Assembly (NCBI GenBank): GCA_002424545.1
Contig: DIKL01000134.1
Coordinates: 1 to 6,216, forward strand
Source of the DNA: Syntrophaceae bacterium UBA5619
Lineage (GTDB): Bacteria; Desulfobacterota; Syntrophia; Syntrophales; UBA5619
Length of the DNA: 6,216 bases
Reading direction: 5' to 3'
Part shown: one piece after another, positions 1 to 5,703 of the stretch
How positions within the stretch are numbered: the first letter of the stretch is position 1
How the letters are laid out: each line of letters opens with the position of its first letter
Notes under the pieces: model-generated
Database searches by the model: none
What the model saw: only the letters and a program-made list of their open reading frames with translations
Told to the model about the DNA's origin: nothing
Made by a program: the position numbers and the translations under genes

Positions 1-853
1 CCGACTTGGGGCGGGGCCGGCCCATCCGGACGGCGGCGTCGTCGATGCGGACGGCCGCGAGGCGCGACTACCTTCGCCCGACCGGCCGGAGGCGAAGGCG
101 TGGGTCGTCAAATCGGTATGGGAACATGCATCCGTGGGCCTCGACGAGGATTCGGTCCTCTTCGGGGCGGACCGGGAGCGGGTCGTCGCGGAGATGGACG
201 CCCGTCGCGAATCGCTGGGCGGCGAATGTTTCGCCGAGGCCTACATCGACGGCCGGGAGTTCAACCTGTCGCTGTTGGCGGCAGGAGCGGAAGTCTCTCC
301 GGGCGGACGGGTCTCTATTACCCGGGATAAACGTTCGTCGCCGACGCGGGCGAGCGGCCGCGACAAAGGCGCCGGAACGGACCGCCGCTTCTCCGATGAC
401 GCGTTCCTCCGCAGCCGGAATGCACAGAGGATCGGTCCCGCCGGACAACACGAAATGGGTCCGGCACGCGTCCGCGGCCCCGAAGTTCTCCCGCCGGCCG
501 AGATCCGCTTCGACGCCTACCCGCCGGGGAAGGTGCGCGTCGTCGGCTACCGTTCCAAGTGGAAAGAGGGGTCGTTTGAATTCGCCAACACGCCCCGCAG
601 CTTCGATTTTCCTGCGCAGGACGCCGCACTGCTGACGGATTTGAGGGAACTTGCGCTCCGTTGCTGGAGGCTTTTCGGTCTGAAGGGGTACGCGCGGGTC
701 GATTTCCGCGTGGACAAAGAGGGCCGACCGTGGATTCTCGAGGTAAACGCGAATCCCTGTCTCTCGCCGGACGCGGGGTTTTTCGCGGCGGCGCTTCGCG
801 CGGACCTGGACTTTCCGGCGGTCCTCACCCGCATCATCCAAAACACGAGGTAA
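1..853 (+). CDS. D-alanine-D-alanine ligase-like ATP-grasp protein, 5' end outside the window
   Basis: This is the C-terminal part (283 residues, first full codon at 2) of an ATP-dependent carboxylate-amine ligase of the Ddl-like ATP-grasp family. The frame is open to the left edge, so an internal GTG at 134 is not the real start. Visible hallmarks, numbered from the edge, are the ATP-binding lysine in VVKSVWEHASVGLDED (K37), the YIDGREFNLSLL strand (from about 81), the PEVLPPAEI strand (from about 160), an omega-loop-like segment YRSKWKEGSFEF (from about 183), R232 and D234 in ARVDF, and the metal-binding E247 and N249 in EVNANPCLSP. Such enzymes activate a carboxylate as acyl phosphate and join it to an amine; the substrate here cannot be read. 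Residues of about 98-160 look like an extra hydrophilic segment breaking two normally adjacent strands (separate entry). The TAA at 851-853 is followed 8 bp later by the next start, suggesting an operon. The family call is strong; true D-Ala-D-Ala ligase activity is uncertain. Confidence 0.85.
   Translation, partial: RLGAGPAHPDGGVVDADGREARLPSPDRPEAKAWVVKSVWEHASVGLDEDSVLFGADRERVVAEMDARRESLGGECFAEAYIDGREFNLSLLAAGAEVSPGGRVSITRDKRSSPTRASGRDKGAGTDRRFSDDAFLRSRNAQRIGPAGQHEMGPARVRGPEVLPPAEIRFDAYPPGKVRVVGYRSKWKEGSFEFANTPRSFDFPAQDAALLTDLRELALRCWRLFGLKGYARVDFRVDKEGRPWILEVNANPCLSPDAGFFAAALRADLDFPAVLTRIIQNTR
290..486 (+). other. Candidate 192-bp in-frame insertion inside the ATP-grasp gene
   Basis: Two GAAGT copies, at 290-294 and 482-486, lie exactly 192 bp (64 codons) apart and flank a segment with no counterpart in the Ddl-like fold as I know it. 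Joining the outer sequences across the repeat would give a normal LLAAGAEVLPPAEI core. The resemblance extends a little beyond five bases (GAAGTCTCTCC against GAAGTTCTCCC). The extra residues are rich in Arg, Gly, Ser and Asp, lack hydrophobic strands, and have no stop codon. A 7-bp inverted match (GCGGACG at 303-309, CGTCCGC at 469-475) lies near both ends, which is weak evidence in GC-rich DNA. It could be a small non-autonomous element, a low-complexity expansion, or a genuine lineage-specific loop. Confidence 0.5.
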
Positions 854-861
854 CGTTCAAG

Positions 862-1209
862 ATGTTTAAACCACTTATATTGTTAATCTTATCCAACCTT
901 TTCATGACGTTTGCGTGGTACGGCCATCTGAAGAACATGAACGGCATGCCCCTGTTCCTGATCATCCTGCTGAGCTGGGGAATCGCCTTTTTCGAATACG
1001 TTCTGCAGGTGCCGGCAAACCGGATCGGCATTCATTATTTCAATCTGGGCCAGTTGAAGATCATCCAGGAGATTATCACGATGATCGTCTTTGCCGGTTT
1101 TGCCGTGCTCTACATGCGGCAGCCGCTGAAGCTCGATTACCTCTGGGCGGGATGCTGCCTTGTCGGAGCGGCTTATTTCATGTTCCGGGGAGGAGTCCCC
1201 CATGCCTGA
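862..1209 (+). CDS. DUF486 family small membrane protein
   Basis: This is a 115-residue integral membrane protein of the DUF486 family, related to small drug/metabolite transporter-type proteins. Its substrate is not known. Four hydrophobic segments are visible at about 4-20, 30-49, 69-86 and 92-109. Family-typical stretches are FAWYGHLKN (17-25), FFEYVLQVPANRIG (43-56) and GQLKIIQE (63-70), and the length is normal for the family. The ATG at 862 begins 8 bp after the ATP-grasp stop. Its best ribosome binding site is the GAGG that overlaps that stop region (847-850). The first 60 bases are clearly richer in A and T than the flanking genes, which partly reflects membrane codons but could also mean the gene arrived later. 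The stop overlaps the start of the acetyltransferase gene by 8 bases, so the two are probably translationally coupled. The family call is firm; any transport role is inference. Confidence 0.88.
   Translation: MFKPLILLILSNLFMTFAWYGHLKNMNGMPLFLIILLSWGIAFFEYVLQVPANRIGIHYFNLGQLKIIQEIITMIVFAGFAVLYMRQPLKLDYLWAGCCLVGAAYFMFRGGVPHA
1187..1195 (+). promoter_or_regulatory. Ribosome binding site setting the GNAT start
   Basis: GGGGAGGAG ends six bases before the ATG at 1202 and lies inside the end of the DUF486 coding region. It favours ATG 1202 over an in-frame GTG at 1160, whose extra 14 residues would lie wholly within the upstream gene. Confidence 0.8.
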
Positions 1210-1705
1210 AAATCAGCGGGAGCTGTCCCCCCTTTTCCGGGAGGAGGCGAGGCCGGAGGACCGCGAAGCGGTTGGCCGGCTTGTCCGCGCGACGGGGTTC
1301 TTTTCGGAGGAAGAGGCTGAAATTGCCGAGGAACTCATCGAGGAAAGGCTGGCCCAAGGCGATGCGAGCGGTTACTTCTTTCTCTTCGCCGAAGCGGGGA
1401 ATCGCCTGCTCGGCTATGCCTGCTTCGGCCCGATCCCCGGCAGCGTGCACAGCTTCGACCTCTACTGGATCGCCGTGAGCCCCGGGGAGCAGGGACGGGG
1501 GATCGGCCGGCTGCTGATGGCCGCCGCGGAACGGCTCATGGCAAAACGCGGGGCTCGCCGGATCTATGCGGATACCTCCTCCCGCCCCCAGTACGAACCG
1601 ACCCGTTCCTTCTACCTCGCCTGCGGCTACCGGAAGGCGGCCTTCCTGAACGACTTCTACGCGCCGGGAGACGGCAAGGTCATTTTCGTCAAAGCCCTTT
1701 CATGA
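1202..1705 (+). CDS. GNAT family N-acetyltransferase
   Basis: This is a 167-residue acyl-CoA-dependent N-acyltransferase of the GNAT fold. The acyl-CoA pyrophosphate-binding motif A is clear: IAVSPGEQGRGIGRLL, with Q97-G-R-G-I-G102 as the loop, followed by the amphipathic helix LLMAAAERLMAKRGARR. Motif B is represented by YEPTRSFYLACGY (131-143). A beta strand with YFFLFAEAGNRLLGYACFG (58-76) precedes them, as expected. The start at 1202 has a strong ribosome binding site and overlaps the DUF486 stop (ATGCCTGA). Its position as third gene after an ATP-grasp ligase suggests that it acts on the same amine-containing product or precursor, but this is inference; the acceptor cannot be predicted from the motif. 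Its TGA overlaps the stop of the convergent gene on the other strand. A role in drug resistance or ribosomal protein acetylation cannot be excluded. Confidence 0.9.
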   Translation: MPENQRELSPLFREEARPEDREAVGRLVRATGFFSEEEAEIAEELIEERLAQGDASGYFFLFAEAGNRLLGYACFGPIPGSVHSFDLYWIAVSPGEQGRGIGRLLMAAAERLMAKRGARRIYADTSSRPQYEPTRSFYLACGYRKAAFLNDFYAPGDGKVIFVKALS

Positions 1706-2755
1706 ATTCGGCGCTTTTTCTTTCCGGTAGAACTCCTCGTATATCTCCCAGATCGCAATGAGCAGCGCGGTGATGACGGGACCGATCACGAAGCCGGACA
1801 AGCCGAAGAGGATGATCCCCCCGAGCGTCGACAGGAAGATGAGCAGCGGGTGCATGGCCACATCCTGGCCGATCAGAACCGGGCGCAGCAGGTTGTCCAC
1901 CGTGCTGATCACAAGGAATCCGACGGCGAGGATCAAGATCCCCTCCCAGATGTGTCCCCCCAGGAGCATGACGATGCCTGCGGGCCCCCAGATCACCGAA
2001 CAGCCGACCACCGGCACGATGGCCATCAGGATCATCAGAAGCCCCCACATCAGGGCCCCCTCGATATCCGTCACGAAAAAGGCGATCCCCCCCAGCGTTC
2101 CCTGGATGCCGCCGATGATCAACGTCACCTTCAGCGTCGATTTCGCCGTTACGATGAAACGGTCAAAGAGCAGTTTTTCCCGCCCCATTCCCAACGGAAC
2201 AATCCTCATCGCCGTGCGGAGGAACCGGTCCCCGTCCCGGACGAAGAAAAAGAGCGTATAGAACATGATCGCAAACTGGACCAGCAGTTTCAGGGTATTC
2301 TGCGTCAGATCCGTCAGGTGGACGAAGATGTATTTCGTGATTCCTTGCACCACTTCGGTGGTCTTCGCAATCAGTATCTGACTGTCTATATGGAACAGCT
2401 CGGCGATGGAATTGCCGGTGATTGCATCGATGACGTTCTGGACGTTCCGGTCCATGAACTGCGTACCCGGCGCCAGGATCTTATAAAGACGAACGGATTC
2501 ACTGAAGACGAGCGTTCCGACGATTCCCGCGGGCAGCAACAGGATCAGCACGATGATGAGAAAGAAGAGCGCCGTGCTCAGGTTCGGATGTTTGATTCTC
2601 CGGTTGAGCCGGCTGTAGAGAGGCCGGAAGACGCCGGCGATGACGGCGGCCCAGAAGATCGGAAAGAAAAAGGGTCGGAGAAGATAGAGAAAAAGAAGCG
2701 TCACCAGCCCCAAGATGATGAAGAAGAGGACGTTGCCCTCTTTGCCGTTTCCCAT
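1700..2755 (-). CDS. AI-2E family transporter (PerM/UPF0118 type)
   Basis: This is a 351-residue polytopic inner-membrane protein of the AI-2E exporter superfamily, members of which have been linked to autoinducer-2 or ion/proton export. The substrate here is unknown. Hydrophobic segments lie at about 8-26, 30-42, 60-88, 150-172, 207-230, 234-265, 270-286 and 305-335. A longer soluble stretch at about 89-149 separates the third and fourth, as is typical. The conserved STVDNLLRPVLIG block (284-296) and the following GG (312-313) are present. An upstream in-frame ATG would add 23 polar residues and overlap the preceding gene. ATG 2755 is preferred because GGGAGG (2766-2771) precedes it at good spacing and the protein then begins just before the first membrane helix. 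The gene follows the UPF0045 gene with a 22-bp gap, suggesting one transcript. Its TGA overlaps the GNAT stop on the other strand. Confidence 0.9.
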   Translation of the reverse strand: MGNGKEGNVLFFIILGLVTLLFLYLLRPFFFPIFWAAVIAGVFRPLYSRLNRRIKHPNLSTALFFLIIVLILLLPAGIVGTLVFSESVRLYKILAPGTQFMDRNVQNVIDAITGNSIAELFHIDSQILIAKTTEVVQGITKYIFVHLTDLTQNTLKLLVQFAIMFYTLFFFVRDGDRFLRTAMRIVPLGMGREKLLFDRFIVTAKSTLKVTLIIGGIQGTLGGIAFFVTDIEGALMWGLLMILMAIVPVVGCSVIWGPAGIVMLLGGHIWEGILILAVGFLVISTVDNLLRPVLIGQDVAMHPLLIFLSTLGGIILFGLSGFVIGPVITALLIAIWEIYEEFYRKEKAPNS

Positions 2756-2777
2756 CCGCGCTTTGCCTCCCGGAGGT

Positions 2778-3083
2778 TCATGACTCCGACAACTTCGCCT
2801 CGACGGATTGGATCTTTCCTTCAATCCGGTTCATCGCCCCCGCACGGTAATCCATCTGGAGCGTCATGTAAATCCGGCCGCAATCCCTGCGGAGCTCCTT
2901 GAAGCATTTCTCGACGACGGCCATAACCTCCTCCCACTCCCCCTCGACGGCCGTGCTCATTGGGCCCAGCTTGTAGGGAAGGCCGCTGTCGCGGATGATT
3001 CGAACGGCGCGGGCCACATAAGGGCTGGCGCTTGCCTCCTTCCTGTCGGTGGGAAAAATCGAAAAATGGATCAGTACGCTCAT
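2778..3083 (-). CDS. UPF0045/MTH1187 family thiamine-binding protein
   Basis: This is a 101-residue protein of the UPF0045 (DUF77, MTH1187/YkoF-like) family. These are small cytoplasmic ferredoxin-fold proteins that assemble as dimers or tetramers, and several bind thiamine or related hydroxymethylpyrimidine compounds. The diagnostic features are SPYVARAVRIIRDSG (20-34), YKLGPMSTAVEGEWEEV (37-53) and the short IYMTLQMDYR strand (71-80). The length matches the family. An upstream in-frame ATG would give 17 extra residues, but ATG 3083 has an excellent AGAGGAGG ribosome binding site ending a few bases before it and starts directly with the first strand, MSVLIHFSIFP. The gene is 22 bp upstream of the AI-2E-type gene and about 80 bp downstream of the TlpA-like gene on the same strand. 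Thiamine binding is family knowledge and has not been shown here. No thiamine riboswitch was seen in the leader. Confidence 0.88.
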   Translation of the reverse strand: MSVLIHFSIFPTDRKEASASPYVARAVRIIRDSGLPYKLGPMSTAVEGEWEEVMAVVEKCFKELRRDCGRIYMTLQMDYRAGAMNRIEGKIQSVEAKLSES

Positions 3084-3137
3084 CTTGCCTCCTCTTTGGA
3101 ACGGGGAACGATCCTTGCTGAAATGCCGCAGCAAACA

Positions 3138-3156
3138 AAAAGGGTGCTGTCCCCCA
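3138..3156 (-). repeat. GGGGACAG-type short dispersed repeat, partial copy
   Basis: On the minus strand this reads GGGGGACAGCACCCTTTTTG and begins 6 bases after the TlpA-like stop codon (TAA at 3163-3165). It shares the GGGGACAG core and a following T run with the inverted repeat at 5655-5698. Only one arm is clear here. A short GGG/CCC pairing followed by T5 could give weak termination. I read it as a decayed copy of the same repeat family in the tlpA-UPF0045 gap. Confidence 0.45.
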
Positions 3157-3162
3157 TGAAAG

Positions 3163-3690
3163 TTATTTTTTCAGCAGCGTCTCGATCAGGGGTTCCACCT
3201 GTCGGCACTGGCGGCAAACGATGTTTCCGTTCCGGTCGATTAGGACCATCGACGGGACGCCCCGGATTTCATATATTCCGCTCACGGCCGCGTCTTCGTC
3301 CAGAAGAACGCGGTAGGGCAGCCCGTGCTGGGCCGTGAATTTCGACACCTTTTCCTTCGATTCCTGGATGTCGACGTTGACGATCTCAAGCCCCCGCTTC
3401 GCATAGGCGGCATGGATGGCCTTGAAGTGCGGAATCTCCGCCTTGCAGAAGCTGCACCAGGTCGTGCTGAAAATGATCAGGACCGGCTGTTTCCCCCGGA
3501 CGTCGCTCAGCCGGAATTTCCGGCCGTTGAGATCCTTGAGGATGAAGTCCGGAGCCCTTTCGATAACGGCCGTCTTTGCGGCAACAGGCGGCGCACCGGC
3601 AGACACGACGGCCGGACCAGCCCATCCGTTGCAGGCAACCGCAACGGCCGCAACGATCAAAAACCTTTGCCAACGCTTCCCCAAAACCAT
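3163..3690 (-). CDS. Secreted TlpA/ResA-like thioredoxin-fold disulfide reductase
   Basis: This is a 175-residue extracytoplasmic thiol-disulfide oxidoreductase. An N-terminal signal sequence (KRWQRFLIVAAVAVAC, 5-20) is followed by an Ala/Pro-rich linker and a TlpA-type domain starting at APDFILKDLNGRKFRLSDVRGK (46-67). The active site is WCSFCK (C79, C82), and the cis-proline motif is GVPS (P146). C20 might be a lipid-modified cysteine, but AVAC is a poor lipobox, so cleavage by signal peptidase I or membrane anchoring is as likely. A second CxxC, C159-R-Q-C162, sits near the C-terminus where the family normally has no cysteines. Start choice: ATG 3690 has AGAGGGA at usable spacing; ATG 3696 is possible but almost touches that site. 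The frame stays open far upstream only as a shadow of the next gene. The start lies about 11 bases after the DsbD-like stop, so the two are co-expressed partners: DsbD supplies electrons, TlpA uses them. Confidence 0.9.
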   Translation of the reverse strand: MVLGKRWQRFLIVAAVAVACNGWAGPAVVSAGAPPVAAKTAVIERAPDFILKDLNGRKFRLSDVRGKQPVLIIFSTTWCSFCKAEIPHFKAIHAAYAKRGLEIVNVDIQESKEKVSKFTAQHGLPYRVLLDEDAAVSGIYEIRGVPSMVLIDRNGNIVCRQCRQVEPLIETLLKK

Positions 3691-3701
3691 CTTCATTCCC
3701 T

Positions 3702-4418
3702 CTATATCCAAAGCATCCCGGCATTGATCAAAAAATATTCGCCTGTTCCCAGCAGGATCCAGCCGAAAACGCGGCTGATCCTGACCAGCCAGGGGCCGGA
3801 CCGGGGAATTGCGGCCAACAGGCCGGCGAAGGTCCCCACGAGGATGAGCAGGGTTCCCATCCCGAAGGCGAAGACAAACATCAGGCTCGAGGCGTAGGCC
3901 ACGTTTTCCCGGGTCGCCGCGTAGCCGAGGATCACGGCGAGCGCCGGCGCCGTGCACGGACCCATGACCAGCCCCGAGGCCGCCCCCACCAGAAAACCGC
4001 CGATGATCCCCTTGCCCCGTTTCGGAGAGGGCTCGCGGGTGATGAAGCCGGGCGTCCGAACGCTGAAGGTAAAAACGCCGAGCATCGACAACCCCATCAA
4101 AACGCAGAGGTTCCCCATTATGAAATAGGTCCAGGGGTTGCTCTGGATCTGGCCGAAGAGCTTCCCCGTGAGCGCGGCGACGGCGCCGAGGATCGTGTAG
4201 GTGACGGCCATCCCGGCCACATAGATCAGCGAGAGGACGAACCCCTTCTTCTTCGAGCCCTCCCCGCGGGCGCCGATGTAGGCCACGGTGATCGGAATGA
4301 CCGGGTAAACGCACGGGGTAAAACTGACGAGCACCCCCCCCAGGTAAACGGCCAGGAAGGACAGGATCACCGATCCCTGCATGTAGCCGGCCAGGCCGTT
4401 GACGAAATTTTCGATCAT
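3702..4418 (-). CDS. DsbD/CcdA family transmembrane thiol electron carrier
   Basis: This is a 238-residue membrane protein corresponding to the transmembrane (beta) domain of DsbD, or to CcdA. It passes electrons from cytoplasmic thioredoxin to extracytoplasmic thioredoxin-like proteins by dithiol exchange. The two catalytic cysteines are in their family contexts: C36 in VSFTPCVYPVIPIT and C155 in VMGPCTAPAL. Hydrophobic segments lie at about 17-34, 37-49, 58-88, 98-118, 136-167, 175-203 and 216-236. The periplasmic alpha and gamma domains of full-length DsbD are absent; the separate TlpA-like gene just downstream can serve as the acceptor. The start at 4418 is preceded by AAGGG at moderate spacing. 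The roughly 100-bp gap upstream holds an imperfect inverted repeat (4441-4480). Likely roles are reduction for cytochrome c maturation or general periplasmic disulfide reduction; no cytochrome maturation genes are visible in this window. Confidence 0.92.
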   Translation of the reverse strand: MIENFVNGLAGYMQGSVILSFLAVYLGGVLVSFTPCVYPVIPITVAYIGARGEGSKKKGFVLSLIYVAGMAVTYTILGAVAALTGKLFGQIQSNPWTYFIMGNLCVLMGLSMLGVFTFSVRTPGFITREPSPKRGKGIIGGFLVGAASGLVMGPCTAPALAVILGYAATRENVAYASSLMFVFAFGMGTLLILVGTFAGLLAAIPRSGPWLVRISRVFGWILLGTGEYFLINAGMLWI

Positions 4419-4440
4419 CGGGCACCCTTTTACACGGATC

Positions 4441-4480
4441 CACCAACGACAAGAGGTCGTACTGCACTTCCCTCTTGGTG
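4441..4480. repeat. Imperfect inverted repeat in the dsbD-like leader
   Basis: CACCAA (4441-4446) plus GAGG (4453-4456) can pair with CCTC (4471-4474) and TTGGTG (4475-4480), leaving a six-base bulge. Alternatively CAAGAGG (4450-4456) pairs perfectly with CCTCTTG (4471-4477) over a 14-base loop. It ends 22 bp before the dsbD-like start. There is no T run after it on the minus strand, so it is not an intrinsic terminator. It may be an operator or a leader hairpin. Confidence 0.4.
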
Positions 4481-4517
4481 TATAGGTAACATAACCCGGG
4501 GGAAAGGTAAATTTCTT

Positions 4518-5645
4518 TTATCCCATTCTCCCCGGCGGAAGGAGGAACGCGGCCGCGCGGCGGACAATCCGCCCGGCGAGGGTCTCGGCGGTCTCGAGCG
4601 CGCCGAAGGGGCATACCTCGATGCAGCAGAAACAGCGGATGCAGCGGTCGTAGTCGAAACGAAGCGGTTTCTCACCCGGCGCGATCGCCCGCGCCGGGCA
4701 GATTTTCCAGCACTCCCCGCACATCCTGCAGACCAGGGGATCGCAGACGGGCCGCCGCAGAAACTGCCGCCGGATGAAGCCGTGAAGGAACTTCGGGCCG
4801 TAGAGAAGGGAGGCCAGAGGGGGAAAACGGAAATCCCGGATCACCGGCAGGGAACCGTCGATTTCCGCCTCGGGCGCGGAGAGGCCCATCTCCCGGGCCG
4901 CCTTCAGGACCGGAAGCCGTTCCGGATCGAGGGCAAGCATGCGGCAAACGACCCGATCGAGCGCAAACGGGTCGCGTCCCGCCAGCAGGATGCCCAGCCC
5001 CCGCGGCACGCCTCCCATCCCCGGCCCCGAACCCTCCATGGCCAGAATGCCGTCGAGAAGGTTGATCGCCGGCCGGAGATGAAAACCGATCCGGGCGAGC
5101 AGCCGGGCAAACGCCTGCCGGTCCGCCCCGGCCCGCATGTGCCACTCCGGCTTTCGGTAACCGACGACACAGCCGAAAAGGTTCTTGACGGCCAGGGTCA
5201 GCAGCATCTGGCTGTGGGTCTTGAGTTTGGGCAGATTTACGATGACATCCGCCCGGACGGCGTCCTCGGCGATTTCGATTGCGCCGAACGGCCCGCCGAT
5301 GTCGATGCGGACGGAATTCCGAAACGGACGGCATTCGCAGTCGAGGCCGCGGAGGGCCTCGCGGATCCGGCCCACCCGGAGAACCAGATCGAAGGCGCCC
5401 GTCGCCGGGCTGTCGGCCACCAGCGGGCGACAACCTTGCCCGTTGCAGTATTCCACGACTGCCCGGATCACGGCGGGATGGGTCAGAACGGCTTTTTGCG
5501 GCGGCGCCGGGGAAAGCAGGTTTGGCTTGATCAGGACGCGGCTTCCCATCCGAATCTCGCGCCCCCCCAGGACATCCATCATCTCGAAGATCAGGGGGCG
5601 AATAGATTCCTTTTCATAGGTTGCGTTTCGAACGATCACACGCAT
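4518..5645 (-). CDS. DUF362 protein with C-terminal two-cluster ferredoxin domain
   Basis: This is a 375-residue iron-sulfur protein. The N-terminal 280 residues are a DUF362 domain, recognised by SRVLIKPNLLSP (35-46), VADSPATGAF (76-85), VNLPKLKTHSQ (136-146), AVKNLFGCVVGYRKPEWH (152-169) and INLLDGILAMEGSGPGMGG (194-212). The tail carries two [4Fe-4S] motifs: C306-x2-C309-x2-C312-x3-C316-P and C335-x2-C338-x2-C341-x3-C345-P, with extra cysteines at 301 and 340. Such proteins are common in strict anaerobes and are presumed to be cytoplasmic electron-transfer proteins; no reaction is established for this subgroup to my knowledge. The start at 5645 has GGAG five bases upstream and begins at the first strand, MRVIVRNATY. 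An in-frame ATG at 5744 would translate through the hairpin at 5661-5697 and has no support. The upstream gene on this strand is an AtoE-type permease, but two hairpins separate them. Confidence 0.9.
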   Translation of the reverse strand: MRVIVRNATYEKESIRPLIFEMMDVLGGREIRMGSRVLIKPNLLSPAPPQKAVLTHPAVIRAVVEYCNGQGCRPLVADSPATGAFDLVLRVGRIREALRGLDCECRPFRNSVRIDIGGPFGAIEIAEDAVRADVIVNLPKLKTHSQMLLTLAVKNLFGCVVGYRKPEWHMRAGADRQAFARLLARIGFHLRPAINLLDGILAMEGSGPGMGGVPRGLGILLAGRDPFALDRVVCRMLALDPERLPVLKAAREMGLSAPEAEIDGSLPVIRDFRFPPLASLLYGPKFLHGFIRRQFLRRPVCDPLVCRMCGECWKICPARAIAPGEKPLRFDYDRCIRCFCCIEVCPFGALETAETLAGRIVRRAAAFLLPPGRMG

Positions 5646-5654
5646 CCGTACTCC

Positions 5655-5698
5655 AAAAAAGGGACAGATCCATGTCTCGTAAAAATAGATCTGTCCCC
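5655..5698 (-). terminator. Perfect 10-bp inverted repeat with T6 tail, terminator-like, GGGGACAG repeat
   Basis: GGGACAGATC (5661-5670) and GATCTGTCCC (5688-5697) are perfect reverse complements around a 17-base loop. On the minus strand the hairpin is followed at once by six T residues (5660-5655), which is the layout of an intrinsic terminator. The tail is directly followed by the GGAG ribosome binding site of the DUF362 gene, so transcription of that gene would have to pass it or start within it. The GGGGACAG core resembles the copy at 3138-3156 and short repeats that I recall from deltaproteobacterial genomes, some of which are linked to REP-type transposases. Terminator or attenuator function is inference. 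Confidence 0.7.
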
Positions 5699-5703
5699 AT
5701 TTT

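Noticed and set aside
68..841. Minus-strand open frame of 257 codons opposite the ATP-grasp gene
   Set aside because: No domain; charged composition typical of an antisense shadow.
134..853. A GTG start at 134 for the ATP-grasp gene
   Set aside because: Family sequence (VVKSVWEHAS) continues in frame upstream of it to the window edge with no stop codon.
1218..1231. GGGAGCTGTCCCCC resembling the repeat arm at 3142-3155
   Set aside because: It lies inside the GNAT coding region at a variable N-terminal position, has no partner arm, and a match of this length in GC-rich DNA can be chance.
1850..2902. A 350-codon open frame on the plus strand
   Set aside because: It lies opposite the AI-2E-type gene. 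The product is dominated by Asp, Gln, His and Arg, as expected of the reverse complement of hydrophobic codons, and shows no motif.
3084..3137. Thiamine riboswitch upstream of the UPF0045 gene
   Set aside because: The gap is too short and none of the conserved riboswitch core sequences is visible.
4481..4517. A possible sigma-70-like promoter on the minus strand before the dsbD-like gene
   Set aside because: TTTACC and TATACA-like hexamers exist but the spacing (about 21) is poor, and no better pair was found.
3163..4614. A 483-codon reading of the TlpA frame extending upstream through the DsbD-like gene
   Set aside because: The part before 3690 is out of frame with the DsbD-like protein, is Arg/Gly/Pro-rich and has no domain. 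The secreted TlpA protein has its own start, signal sequence and ribosome binding site.
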